DNA of 64,000 bases, taken from positions 1 to 64,000 of the forward strand of contig CAYVTM010000003.1 of assembly GCA_964454645.1 (NCBI GenBank), given 5' to 3'. Shown piece by piece: positions 46,018-54,950 of the stretch. Position numbers and translations under genes: made by a program. Source of the stretch: CAYVTM01 sp964454645. Its GTDB lineage: Bacteria; Bacteroidota; Bacteroidia; Sphingobacteriales; Sphingobacteriaceae. The notes under the pieces are model-generated. The model ran no database searches, was not told the DNA's origin, and worked only from the letters and a program-made list of their open reading frames with translations. Every line of letters begins with the position of its first letter. Within the stretch, counting starts at the first letter, position 1.

Positions 46018-46021
46018 TAGT

Positions 46022-46774
46022 ATGTATAAGATAGAAGCAAAAAACATCTATGCGTCTTACGGGAATAATCCCGCATTGAAAAATATTAGTCTGGGTATTG
46101 AAGCGAACACAGTGACTGCTTTTATCGGCCCTTCGGGCTGTGGTAAAAGTACTTTCTTGCGTTGCTTCAACCGTATGAATGATTTAATAGACGGATTTCG
46201 TTTGGAAGGAAATATTTTTATTGATGGAAGAGATATCTATTCGAAAAAAATTGATATTACCGCACATCGTAAAAAAATAGGAATGGTTTTTCAAAAGCCT
46301 AATCCTTTTCCGAAATCCATATTTGAAAATGTGGCTTATGGCTTACGTGTGAATGGTATCAAGCATAAAAAATTTATCAGCGAAACCGTTGAACGTTCCT
46401 TAAAACAAGCAGCGTTGTGGGATGAGGTGAAAGATAAACTGGGAAAATCGGCCATGCAATTGTCGGGGGGGCAACAACAGCGTTTGTGTATCGCACGTAC
46501 TCTGGCTGTAGAACCTTCGGTAATATTGATGGATGAACCAGCTTCGGCACTCGATCCTATATCGGCTGCAAAAATTGAAGAACTTATTTATGAATTGAAG
46601 AAGAAATATACTATATTAATCGTTACGCATAATATGCAGCAGGCAGCAAGAGTCAGCGATAAGACTGCTTTCTTTTATTTAGGCGAATTAGTAGAGTACG
46701 ATTTAACATCGAAAATTTTTACAGCACCGGCATCCGAACGAACGCAAAATTACGTTACGGGCAGATTCGGTTAA
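46022..46774 (+). CDS. pstB: Phosphate ABC transporter ATP-binding protein PstB
   Basis: A 250-residue ATPase. Walker A GPSGCGKSTF, the PstB-specific Q-loop MVFQKPNPFPKS, signature LSGGQQQR, Walker B VILMDEPASALDP and the switch His in VTHNMQQA are all visible. It powers PstCA. The end ERTQNYVTGRFG matches the family. Length is normal. Confidence 0.97.
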   Translation: MYKIEAKNIYASYGNNPALKNISLGIEANTVTAFIGPSGCGKSTFLRCFNRMNDLIDGFRLEGNIFIDGRDIYSKKIDITAHRKKIGMVFQKPNPFPKSIFENVAYGLRVNGIKHKKFISETVERSLKQAALWDEVKDKLGKSAMQLSGGQQQRLCIARTLAVEPSVILMDEPASALDPISAAKIEELIYELKKKYTILIVTHNMQQAARVSDKTAFFYLGELVEYDLTSKIFTAPASERTQNYVTGRFG

Positions 46775-46786
46775 GAAGAAATAATT

Positions 46787-47446
46787 ATGAGTCAGATTCA
46801 GGAAGAGTTAAGTGAATTGAAGCAAAGCATGGTCGAAATGGCCGGCTTGGTTCAATGGCAGATTGATAAGAGCATAAAGGCATTGCTTAAATTCGATAAG
46901 CTCCTGGCAAGAGAAGTTGTATTCAATGAAAAAAGAATTAATGCTTTTGAGTTGAAAATTGATAAGGATTGTGAAAATATTTTTGCCCTGTTTGGCCCGG
47001 TAGCTAACGATTTACGATTTGTTTTTTCTACACTGAAAAGCAATTCGAATTTCGAACGTATTGCCGATAATGCAGAAGGTATTGCGCATTATGTTATTCT
47101 TGCGGAAAGGCCCTTCAACCCTCAATTGGTAAAAGATATCAAGCTTGTAGAAATGTCGGAAATGATGTTGAGCATGATGAAGGATATTTGTACGGCTTAT
47201 AAGGACGACAATACAGATTTAGCAAGAGAAATGTTCGAAAGAGATATATTCCTGAATGATATCAACCGAAACGCGACAAAAGTTCTTACTACCTATCTTC
47301 AAACAGTTCCCGATGATATTGAAGAGTCTTTATATCTGTTAACGATTATTCGTAAGATGGAGCGTGTAGGCGATTTAGTCTCCAATATCGCGGAAGAGGT
47401 AATTTTTTACGTAGAGGCAAAAGTTTTAAAACACGGAAAGAAGTAA
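46787..47446 (+). CDS. phoU: Phosphate signalling protein PhoU
   Basis: A 219-residue all-helical protein made of two three-helix bundles, each with an acidic metal-binding pattern (for example NFERIADNAEGIAH and RKMERVGDLVSNIAEE). PhoU connects Pst transport to the PhoR-type sensor and holds Pho genes off when phosphate is plentiful. It closes the pst operon 12 bp after pstB. Its stop abuts the convergent hypothetical gene with no gap. Confidence 0.95.
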   Translation: MSQIQEELSELKQSMVEMAGLVQWQIDKSIKALLKFDKLLAREVVFNEKRINAFELKIDKDCENIFALFGPVANDLRFVFSTLKSNSNFERIADNAEGIAHYVILAERPFNPQLVKDIKLVEMSEMMLSMMKDICTAYKDDNTDLAREMFERDIFLNDINRNATKVLTTYLQTVPDDIEESLYLLTIIRKMERVGDLVSNIAEEVIFYVEAKVLKHGKK

Positions 47447-48013
47447 TCAGGCAAGGCGTTTCACAATTTGTTCTTCAACTTTTTTGAAAAACTGTAGGGG
47501 TTTCAGTGTGCGCCAATTGATATCATCCAGCTCCCCTCCAAAAGAAATATAATAATCGATGTTTGATCTTTTGAACTCATCGATTACGTGTTCTCGGAAA
47601 TTTACAGCGGCAATCCAGCCCTCTTCTACATCCTGAAACCATTCTTCGTAATAGCAATCGTCGGAACTGTGATAATTTAAAACATTCTCGCCGATCAGGA
47701 TGAACCTGTTGATTTCATAACGCATCATCAGCTCAACTATCTCGCGTTTTAAATACATGATATCATTGCTGATGCAATCGTTCCACTCTCCGATAAATTC
47801 TATAATTGCATAGTGCCGATCGTAATCCGCATACAAAATCTTAAGGTATAAAGTAGGTGATCCGAAAAAATCCCATTGCGGATGTATATAGAAATTGTAA
47901 ATAGTATTACTGTATTCTAATTCACTATACTCCCGGCCATAAAAAGGCGATTGCTCATCTTCAGAAGCAATGTAATCGTCTCTCCATTTGTAAAAAGGTT
48001 CTATATCGTGCAT
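47447..48013 (-). CDS. Hypothetical protein, Tyr/Trp/Asp-rich
   Basis: A 188-residue cytoplasmic protein I do not recognise. It begins MHDIEPFYKWRDDYIAS, is acidic, rich in Tyr and Trp, and has no signal peptide or membrane segment. The middle (FIGEWNDCISNDIMYLKREIV, shown in parts) and FILIGENVLNYHSSDDCYYEEW look like an alternating beta/alpha fold. It has coding-like composition, fills the space between phoU and murQ exactly and has a 20 bp gap to murQ, so it may be transcribed with the murK-like and murQ genes. Confidence 0.75.
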   Translation of the reverse strand: MHDIEPFYKWRDDYIASEDEQSPFYGREYSELEYSNTIYNFYIHPQWDFFGSPTLYLKILYADYDRHYAIIEFIGEWNDCISNDIMYLKREIVELMMRYEINRFILIGENVLNYHSSDDCYYEEWFQDVEEGWIAAVNFREHVIDEFKRSNIDYYISFGGELDDINWRTLKPLQFFKKVEEQIVKRLA

Positions 48014-48033
48014 TTCTTTGTAAAAATCCCTTC

Positions 48034-48849
48034 TTATGGGGAAGTATGATAATGATCAATGGCTTTACGAACACTGCCATATTGTTGCAGTAATTCTTCG
48101 GCTTTTATTCGGTTAATCGATAGCTCATCCATTAACATACGGATTCCTCTTTCGATAAGTTTATTATTGGATAACTGCATATCCACCATTTTATTTCCTT
48201 TTACTTTTCCCAATCGAATCATCACAGAAGTGCTGATCATATTTAAAACAAGTTTTTGAGCTGTCCCTGCTTTCATACGGGTGCTGCCGCTCACAAATTC
48301 CGGGCCTGCAATCACCTCAACAGGGAAGTCGGCAAGTGCAGCAACAGCCGATCCGGTATTACATACAACAGCTCCCGTTGTAATTTTTTCGGCGCGAGCC
48401 TTAGCTAAACCGCCCACTACATACGGTGTAGTTCCCGATGCCGCAATACCTATCACTACATCCTTATTATTTATTGCATATTCCGCCAAATCTTTCCAGG
48501 CCTGTTCGGTATCATCCTCGGCAAACTCCACCGCTTTCCGAATTGCCGGATCTCCTCCTGCTATCAATCCGATTACCAGGCCATGGTCTACTCCAAATGT
48601 AGGAGGACATTCTGAAGCATCCAGAATCCCCAACCTCCCGCTGGTTCCGGCACCGATGTAAAACAAGCGCCCGCCCGATTTCATCTTCTCAACAATAACA
48701 GATACCAATTGTTCGATAGCCGGAATTACTTTTGCAACAGCATGCGGAACCCCCTGATCTTCTTCGTTTATATGTGTCAGCAATTCGCGAATACTCATCT
48801 GTTCTAAATGAGAATAACGTGATTCGGACTCGGTTATTTTTTGCATCAT
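48034..48849 (-). CDS. murQ: N-acetylmuramic acid 6-phosphate etherase
   Basis: A 271-residue SIS-fold enzyme that splits the lactyl ether of MurNAc-6-phosphate to GlcNAc-6-phosphate and D-lactate in cell-wall recycling. GAGTSGRLGILDASECPPTF, AGGDPAIRKAVEFAEDD, GIAASGTTPYV and SGSTRMKAGTAQK are the family blocks. It starts ATGATG at 48849, overlapping the kinase stop by 4 bp. Confidence 0.96.
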   Translation of the reverse strand: MMQKITESESRYSHLEQMSIRELLTHINEEDQGVPHAVAKVIPAIEQLVSVIVEKMKSGGRLFYIGAGTSGRLGILDASECPPTFGVDHGLVIGLIAGGDPAIRKAVEFAEDDTEQAWKDLAEYAINNKDVVIGIAASGTTPYVVGGLAKARAEKITTGAVVCNTGSAVAALADFPVEVIAGPEFVSGSTRMKAGTAQKLVLNMISTSVMIRLGKVKGNKMVDMQLSNNKLIERGIRMLMDELSINRIKAEELLQQYGSVRKAIDHYHTSP

Positions 48850-49676
48850 CTATGATAATTAATTAAACCCTCAATTGGATTAAGTAATACATTTCCTATT
48901 TGTTTATTGTTCTCTATAGCAGCAAGTATCAATTGATCTTTGAAATGATAAGCAACCGAACCTAAGGCATGTACAGTTAAGTTCCCGCCCCATTTGTTAA
49001 CATGCTTTTTGAAAAACAGATCAAAGCAATCTGTTACCAGCGCTATACAATATGGATGATCAATCTCGTCTTTAAGAAAACGTGTAAAGCTTGCTAAATA
49101 AGCGTTTGCAGCCGGCTTTTTATAAACCGTATCTAACACATCATTTAATGACAAGTGATAGCATTCGACAAATTTTTGATGCAGTTCTTCCGGAAGCTCA
49201 TTGTAAAAAAAACTATTTAAAAGGGTTTTTCCAATATAAGCTCCGCTGCCTTCGTCGCCTAAATAAAACCCCAAAGAAGTTATTTGTTTAGTAATTGTTT
49301 CGCCATTAAATACACAGGCATTCGAACCCGTCCCCAGAATACTGACAATTCCTTTCTCTTTTCCGCATAAGGCCCTTGCCGCAGCTAAGAGATCGTGTTC
49401 TACCTCAATACAAGCGCTGCCGAAAGTGTTACGCAGATGTTTATGGAGCAGCTCTTTATTTTCGGTTGAAGAGCAGCCTGCTCCATAGAAATAGATCTTT
49501 CCGGGACTATTGCGATGAAGTTGTTCCCGGACTTGTTTGGATATAATTTCTGAAATACGTTCTTCGGAAGTGATAAAAGGATTTATCCCATCCGTTTGAA
49601 AACGTCCTTTTAATACTCCGTTTTCGCAGAGTACCCACTCCGTTTTAGTCCCTCCGCTATCAGCAATTAATATCAT
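48846..49676 (-). CDS. BadF/BadG-type sugar kinase, probable MurNAc or GlcNAc kinase
   Basis: A 276-residue ASKHA-fold kinase. It starts with the phosphate loop ADSGGTKTEWVL. GTGSNACVF and LGDEGSGAYIGKTLL match the BadF/BadG family that contains N-acetylglucosamine kinase. In Tannerella forsythia a kinase of this kind, MurK, phosphorylates MurNAc to feed MurQ. Coupling to murQ by a 4 bp overlap makes the MurNAc kinase role likely. No MurT-like transporter is nearby. Confidence 0.85.
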   Translation of the reverse strand: MILIADSGGTKTEWVLCENGVLKGRFQTDGINPFITSEERISEIISKQVREQLHRNSPGKIYFYGAGCSSTENKELLHKHLRNTFGSACIEVEHDLLAAARALCGKEKGIVSILGTGSNACVFNGETITKQITSLGFYLGDEGSGAYIGKTLLNSFFYNELPEELHQKFVECYHLSLNDVLDTVYKKPAANAYLASFTRFLKDEIDHPYCIALVTDCFDLFFKKHVNKWGGNLTVHALGSVAYHFKDQLILAAIENNKQIGNVLLNPIEGLINYHR

Positions 49677-49770
49677 AAGCTATATTTTCAATATACAAAT
49701 TAAGTATATTCGTGGCGTATTCAAGAATAATTATCATCGATTTCGATGGATATTTAAGCTATATAAAATC

Positions 49771-50283
49771 ATGAAAAATTTTAAAGATATACAAACAGGC
49801 TTGCTCTTAGCAATCGTAGCTATTTTTCTGGGAAGCGTTTTAGGAGGAGTCTTCGGAGTAAATGAAGAACTTATCAAATCAAGATTAAGCAGTTCGGGAA
49901 TGGAGGTATTGGAGAGTGTGTATGAGGGAAATGAAGCCAAAGTGGAATTGACAGTCGGGAAAGCATGGAAGTATATGATAAGGGCTCATTTACATTGGGG
50001 TGTAATGGGAATAGGGGCTTTGGCGATATGCATTCTGACAGCTTTTGTAGGAAACTCCCCACTCGAACGAAAACTAACAGCGATAGGTATCGGCTCAGGA
50101 GCTTTTTTATACGGATTGTTTTGGATGTGCGCCGGCTTTGCTACACCCGCGTTGGGCTCTACCGGTCTGGCTAAGGCAGCTTATGATTGGCTGGCAGTTC
50201 CGGGAGCAGGTTGTTATCTTTTAGCCACACTTTTATGTATGAAAAGTGTTATGTTTTATAAATCAACAAACCTAAATGGATAA
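49771..50283 (+). CDS. Conserved membrane protein of unknown function
   Basis: A 170-residue protein with four hydrophobic segments: about 11-31, 72-93, 106-130 and 140-160. Between the first two is an external-looking charged part with GNEAKVELTVGKAWKYMIRAHLHWGVMG; the two histidines before the helix recall haem-binding membrane proteins, but that is only a resemblance. It overlaps ctpA by 8 bp, so the two may work together. I do not recognise the family. Confidence 0.75.
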   Translation: MKNFKDIQTGLLLAIVAIFLGSVLGGVFGVNEELIKSRLSSSGMEVLESVYEGNEAKVELTVGKAWKYMIRAHLHWGVMGIGALAICILTAFVGNSPLERKLTAIGIGSGAFLYGLFWMCAGFATPALGSTGLAKAAYDWLAVPGAGCYLLATLLCMKSVMFYKSTNLNG

Positions 50284-51892
50284 AAGATATAAGCTATTTT
50301 TGCCGATACTATTTACGGTAGTATTAGTCTTAGGCATGTATCTCGGCACACGCTTTAGTGCCGAAATGAGCAATGTTTCGGGGAAACAACTTTTTATTTT
50401 TAAACCTTCGGGGAGTAAAATAGATAATATCATCCGGCTGATTGATAAAAAATATGTCGATACGGTAGATGTATATACATTGGAAGATGAAACGATCCGC
50501 GATCTGATGTCGCGGTTAGATCCCCATTCTACTTATATTCCCGTTAAAGATATACAGGCAGTATTGGAACCGCTCGAAGGTAATTTTGAGGGGGTCGGTA
50601 TAGAGTTTTATTTATTAAATGATACAATATATGTGGTTTCGGCAATATCGGGTGGTCCTTCGGATATGCTTGGCATACGTTCGGGAGATAAAATTATTCG
50701 GATTGAAGATGAGCTGGTAGCCGGAGTAAATATTAAAAATTCGGATGTCGTTAAAAAATTGAGAGGGAAAAGCGGAACGGAGGTGAAGGTAAGTATTCAG
50801 CGTGCGGGCCAGGAATCCTTGATCGGATATTCTATTAAGAGAGGTAAGATTCCTATTAATAGCATAGATGTTGCCTATATGCACAGTCCGGGAATCGGTT
50901 ATATTAAGGTGAGCAATTTTGGGGCAACAACCTATGATGAGTTTTATGAAGCGATCGTAAAGCTGAAGTCGGAGGGATTGCAGAGTTTGATATTAGACTT
51001 GCGCGGAAATCCCGGAGGGTATCTGAATACAGCAATTATGATTGCTGATGAATTTTTAGGAGAGGATAAATTGATTGTATATACCGAGGGTAAAAGCTTT
51101 CGACGCAAAGATGAATTTGCTACCGCAGCAGGAAATTTCGAGCAGGGTAAATTAATTATTATGATTGATGAGGGTTCTGCTTCGGCAAGTGAGATTGTCG
51201 CGGGTGCTGTGCAGGATTGGGATCGGGGTATTATTTTAGGCCGTCGTTCCTTTGGTAAGGGCTTAGTACAAGAGCAGTCGAAATTTGCTGACGGGTCAGC
51301 ATTGCGTTTAACTACGGCACGCTATTATACACCTACCGGCAGAAGCATTCAGCGCCCTTACGATATGGGGAATGAGAAATACAGAGAAGATATATATAAC
51401 CGCTATATGCATGGGGAATTTATGAATGCCGATAGTATAAAGCGTAACGATTCCTTGAAATATACTACCCCATCGGGTAAAATTGTGTACGGCGGAGGTG
51501 GAATTAGTCCGGATGTTTTTGTTCCGCTTGATACTACGTTCTATTCCAATTTTTATTCTGAACTGGTTTCAAAGGGCATATTTTCGGATTTCATCTATAC
51601 CTATATCAATCAAAAGAAGGATAAGCTTTCGAACTATAAAGATGTACAGGGCTTTATCGATGATTTCAATGTTAATCCTGCTATGCTTAAAGATTTCTTA
51701 AATTTTGCCTCGGCTAAGGGATTAAAATGGACGAATAAGGAATTGAGTGTGTCTTCAAAAGCGATTCGGATACAATTAAAAGCTCTGATTGCCAGGCAAT
51801 TATTTAAGACCGAAGGGTATTTTCGGGTTATCCATCAATTGGACAAGCCGATTGAAAAAGCCGTAGAATTATTGTCTAAGGAAGAAAAATAG
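50276..51892 (+). CDS. Carboxy-terminal processing protease, S41 family
   Basis: A 538-residue protease. An N-terminal membrane anchor or signal (about 7-26) is followed by a PDZ domain (about 105-175, with GVGIEFYLLNDTIYVVSAI). The S41 core has LDLRGNPGGYLNTAI, GSASASEIVAGAVQDW with Ser303, and FGKGLVQEQ with Lys328, the Ser-Lys dyad. It acts in the periplasm on C-terminal ends of exported proteins. It has an extended C-terminal region of ~120 residues. A terminator follows. Confidence 0.93.
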   Translation: MDKRYKLFLPILFTVVLVLGMYLGTRFSAEMSNVSGKQLFIFKPSGSKIDNIIRLIDKKYVDTVDVYTLEDETIRDLMSRLDPHSTYIPVKDIQAVLEPLEGNFEGVGIEFYLLNDTIYVVSAISGGPSDMLGIRSGDKIIRIEDELVAGVNIKNSDVVKKLRGKSGTEVKVSIQRAGQESLIGYSIKRGKIPINSIDVAYMHSPGIGYIKVSNFGATTYDEFYEAIVKLKSEGLQSLILDLRGNPGGYLNTAIMIADEFLGEDKLIVYTEGKSFRRKDEFATAAGNFEQGKLIIMIDEGSASASEIVAGAVQDWDRGIILGRRSFGKGLVQEQSKFADGSALRLTTARYYTPTGRSIQRPYDMGNEKYREDIYNRYMHGEFMNADSIKRNDSLKYTTPSGKIVYGGGGISPDVFVPLDTTFYSNFYSELVSKGIFSDFIYTYINQKKDKLSNYKDVQGFIDDFNVNPAMLKDFLNFASAKGLKWTNKELSVSSKAIRIQLKALIARQLFKTEGYFRVIHQLDKPIEKAVELLSKEEK

Positions 51893-51920
51893 GAGAGTTT
51901 ATAAGCCTGTGAGCATAAAA

Positions 51921-51944
51921 AAAAGTCCCGCTTGCGGGACTTTT
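51921..51944. terminator. Bidirectional terminator between ctpA and the small lipoprotein
   Basis: AAAAGTCCCGC (51921-51931) and GCGGGACTTTT (51934-51944) form a perfect stem with a two-base nominal loop. A-runs before and T-runs after let it work for both converging genes. Confidence 0.92.
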
Positions 51945-51962
51945 AATTTCGTTTGTGAAAAA

Positions 51963-52175
51963 TTACTGAGCAGCTTCTGCTTCTGCAACCGTAGCTGTAT
52001 CTACCGTAGCTGAATCAACAGCCATAGAAGCAGCATTTGACATTGAGTCGGTTTGAGCGTTAGCGATTGAATCAGCGATTGCTTTTTCAGTTGCAGCTTT
52101 TTGTTCTGCATTTTCACCACATGCTACGAATCCGAAGATTCCAGCAGTTACTAATAAAACTAATACTTTTTTCAT
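51963..52175 (-). CDS. Small Ala/Ser/Thr-rich lipoprotein
   Basis: A 70-residue protein: signal peptide MKKVLVLLVTAG and lipobox FVAC (Cys19), then a low-complexity tail of Ala, Ser, Thr, Asp and Glu (for example DSATVDTATVAEAE). No fold is recognisable. Similar small acidic lipoproteins are common in Bacteroidota. Its own strong-looking promoter (52204-52211) and perfect terminator suggest high expression. Function unknown. Confidence 0.8.
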   Translation of the reverse strand: MKKVLVLLVTAGIFGFVACGENAEQKAATEKAIADSIANAQTDSMSNAASMAVDSATVDTATVAEAEAAQ

Positions 52176-52203
52176 TTTCTATAATAAGATTTTAAAACGG
52201 AAG

Positions 52204-52211
52204 CAAAGGTA
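52204..52211 (-). promoter_or_regulatory. -7 promoter element for the small lipoprotein
   Basis: TACCTTTG on the minus strand is a perfect TAnnTTTG. A TTG lies 17 bases upstream of it as a -33 element, and the leader to ATG 52175 is about 25 bases. Confidence 0.6.
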
Positions 52212-52263
52212 AAATAAATTTATCAATTCAAGACAAATATTTTTATTAATATCTGTAAGAAAT

Positions 52264-53565
52264 TTATTTTTGACGGAAGTGAATGCTTACCGGTACACCT
52301 TCTAAATCAAAGTTTTCGCGCAATTTATTCTCAATAAAGCGTCTGTAAGCCTCTTTTACATACTGAGGCAGGTTACAGAAAAATGCAAAAGCAGGGGAGG
52401 AGCCCGGTAATTGAGTAACATATTTTATTTTTACATACTTCCCTTTTATGCTGGGTGGAGGATAGTGATCGATGATTTCCAGCATTACATCATTTAACTT
52501 TGAAGTCGGAATCCGCTGGGTTTTGTTTTTATATACCTGATTAGCGGTTTCAATCGCCTTAAAGATCCGTTGTTTCTCGGTAACTGAGGTGAAAATAATC
52601 GGGACATTGGTAAAAGGAGCTATTTTTTCGCGTATAGTTTCTTCAAAGGTCTTAGTAGTCGTATGATCTTTCTCTACTAAATCCCATTTATTAACTACTA
52701 TTACCACTCCTTTTTTATTTTTATGAATCAAAGAGAAGATATTAATATCCTGCGATTCTATTCCTTCGGTAGCATCCAGCATTAGGATACATACGTCGGC
52801 ACGTTCCAGCGCTTTAATTGTTCGCATAACCGAATAAAATTCGATATTCTCATGTACTTTTGCTTTTTTCCTTAATCCGGCAGTATCGATTAAGATAAAA
52901 GAATGGCCGAAAAGGTTATAGTTAATCTCAATGGAATCGCGTGTAGTCCCGGCAATAGGAGTTACAATATTCCGGTCTTTACCAATTAAAGCATTAATCA
53001 TCGACGATTTGCCCACATTCGGCCTGCCGATAAAAGTATATTTGGGTAAACTGTTTTCCTCTTCTTCATCCGCGCTGAAATGCTCAACAATTTTATCCAA
53101 CAACTCTCCGGTTCCGCTCCCCGACATCGAGGATATACAGTAAGGATCGCCTAATCCGAAACTGTAAAACACGGAGGATTCGTTGATGAGCTGGTGGTTA
53201 TCTACTTTATTGGCAACAACAAAAACAGGTTTCTTTGATTTGCGGAGTATCCCGGCAATCGCATCATCCAGATCTGTGATTCCGGTAGTTACATCCACCA
53301 TAAATACGATAGCACTGGCTTCGTCAATTGCAATGTGTACCTGTTCGCGAATAGCTGCTTCAAACACATCTTCCGAATGCGCAACATATCCACCCGTATC
53401 TATTACGGTAAATCGTTTTCCGATCCATTCGGCAACACCATAATGACGATCGCGTGTAACGCCGCTATAATCATCTACGATAGCATGGCGACTTTCGGTT
53501 AAACGATTAAATAAGGTCGATTTCCCAACATTGGGACGCCCTACTATTGCTAATATATTGCTCAT
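52264..53565 (-). CDS. der: Ribosome assembly GTPase Der (EngA)
   Basis: A 433-residue double GTPase for 50S assembly. Two G domains: GRPNVGKSTLFN with DTGGY (first) and GRPNVGKSSMIN with DTAGLRKK and NKWDLVEKD (second), then the C-terminal KH-like domain ending near FDLEGVPVSIHFRQK. The start is ATG 53565, giving MSNILAIVGRPN and a 4 bp ATGA overlap with the era stop; the frame could extend to 53610. Co-transcribed with era. Confidence 0.96.
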   Translation of the reverse strand: MSNILAIVGRPNVGKSTLFNRLTESRHAIVDDYSGVTRDRHYGVAEWIGKRFTVIDTGGYVAHSEDVFEAAIREQVHIAIDEASAIVFMVDVTTGITDLDDAIAGILRKSKKPVFVVANKVDNHQLINESSVFYSFGLGDPYCISSMSGSGTGELLDKIVEHFSADEEEENSLPKYTFIGRPNVGKSSMINALIGKDRNIVTPIAGTTRDSIEINYNLFGHSFILIDTAGLRKKAKVHENIEFYSVMRTIKALERADVCILMLDATEGIESQDINIFSLIHKNKKGVVIVVNKWDLVEKDHTTTKTFEETIREKIAPFTNVPIIFTSVTEKQRIFKAIETANQVYKNKTQRIPTSKLNDVMLEIIDHYPPPSIKGKYVKIKYVTQLPGSSPAFAFFCNLPQYVKEAYRRFIENKLRENFDLEGVPVSIHFRQK

Positions 53566-54443
53566 GATTCGTAACCAAAACGTTTTAAATAATTTTCTTT
53601 GTTTCTCCAATCCTCAATTACTTTTACAAATAATTCAAGGAATACCTTTTTTTGAAGAAATTCTTCGATATCCAGACGTGCTCGTGTCCCTACCTTCTTT
53701 AACATCGACCCCTGATGCCCGATAACAATTGCCTTCTGCGATTCCCTTTCAACAATAATCTCAACCTGAATACGTACAATTTTTCCTTCATCTTTAAAAG
53801 AAGTAACGATCACTTCCGTGCTATAGGGAATCTCTTTTTGATAGCACATCAGTATCTTTTCACGTATCATCTCCGATATCAAGAAGCGCTCAGAACGGTC
53901 GGTATATAAATCGTCTTTCTCGTAATAGGCAGGGTGTGTGGGTAGATTCTCAAGGATGAAATCAAACACAGTCTGAATATTAAAAGCTTTAAGTGCCGAA
54001 ATAGGGAAAATCGCTTTCGGATGTAATAGATTCTCCCAGTATTCCAGTTTTTCTTTTACAAGCTCTTCTGTCGATTCATCTATTTTATTTACAATAACAG
54101 CGATTGGTGAATTATTGCGTTTTAATTTATCCAATAAGTCCTGCTCATCGTGCTTCTCGTTAATATCCGTAACAAGCAGTAATAGGTCTGCATCTATCAT
54201 GGAAGCATTCACGCTGCCCATCATCGATTCCTGTAAACCATACTTGGGTTTGATCACTCCCGGTGTGTCGGAGAAGATAATCTGATAGTCGCCGGAATTT
54301 ACAATGCCCAATATTCTATGACGGGTAGTCTGTGCTTTGGGAGTGATAATAGATACCTTTTCACCCACCAAAGCATTCATTAACGTAGATTTTCCGGCAT
54401 TCGGCTTACCAATAATGCTTACAAATCCGGCTTTATGGGTCAT
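53562..54443 (-). CDS. era: GTPase Era
   Basis: A 293-residue GTPase that binds the 3' end of 16S rRNA during 30S assembly. G motifs: GKPNAGKSTLMN, TPGVIKPKYG (G3 with switch II), VNKIDES (G4), SALKAFN (G5). The C-terminal KH domain has VIGHQGSMLKKVGTRAR. ATG 54443 (MTHKAGFVSIIG) is chosen over the longer frame to 54503. It overlaps der by 4 bp. Confidence 0.96.
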   Translation of the reverse strand: MTHKAGFVSIIGKPNAGKSTLMNALVGEKVSIITPKAQTTRHRILGIVNSGDYQIIFSDTPGVIKPKYGLQESMMGSVNASMIDADLLLLVTDINEKHDEQDLLDKLKRNNSPIAVIVNKIDESTEELVKEKLEYWENLLHPKAIFPISALKAFNIQTVFDFILENLPTHPAYYEKDDLYTDRSERFLISEMIREKILMCYQKEIPYSTEVIVTSFKDEGKIVRIQVEIIVERESQKAIVIGHQGSMLKKVGTRARLDIEEFLQKKVFLELFVKVIEDWRNKENYLKRFGYES

Positions 54444-54586
54444 TTGTATTATTTTTAAATAAATTTGTTTTGCAAAGAAACGAAATATATCTTTGCATTC
54501 CAATTTTGATAAGGCTTATGTAAAAGATTATCAGAATAAAAAAGAAAAACATTAACACATATACATGTGTTCTTTTAAAAATATAG

Positions 54587-54659
<73 letters not shown>

Positions 54660-54738
54660 CCTAAACCTTATAAGAAGGGTTTAAATAATAAATAATAACA
54701 ACACGGTTTGATCATAAACAGGGTTAAGCGAAAAATAT

Positions 54739-54776
54739 AAAAAAGGTATAAATAAGTTTTTTATTTATGCCTTTTT
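54739..54776 (+). terminator. Intrinsic terminator downstream of the tRNA
   Basis: GGTATAAAT (54745-54753) pairs with ATTTATGCC (54763-54771) with one G-U pair, flanked by A-rich and T-rich runs. The rest of 54660-54950 holds no gene I can support; it must include the promoter of the second polysaccharide locus. Confidence 0.75.
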
Positions 54777-54950
54777 GTTAGATTTATAAAAAATACAATA
54801 CTAAACTTGTAGAGATTATAAGCTTTGGTATACTTTGAAGCTTAGTAAATAATTAACAAGACACAGCTATAATTTATTCATCTCAATTTTGATTGAACAA
54901 TTTTAGTTTAAATTAATACTTGTTAGATATTTGTACAATTACTAAGCAGT

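Noticed and set aside
54555..54570. ACACAT-ATAC-ATGTGT palindrome before the tRNA, as a terminator
   Set aside because: The six-base AT-rich stem is weak and no gene on the plus strand ends just before it; left unassigned.
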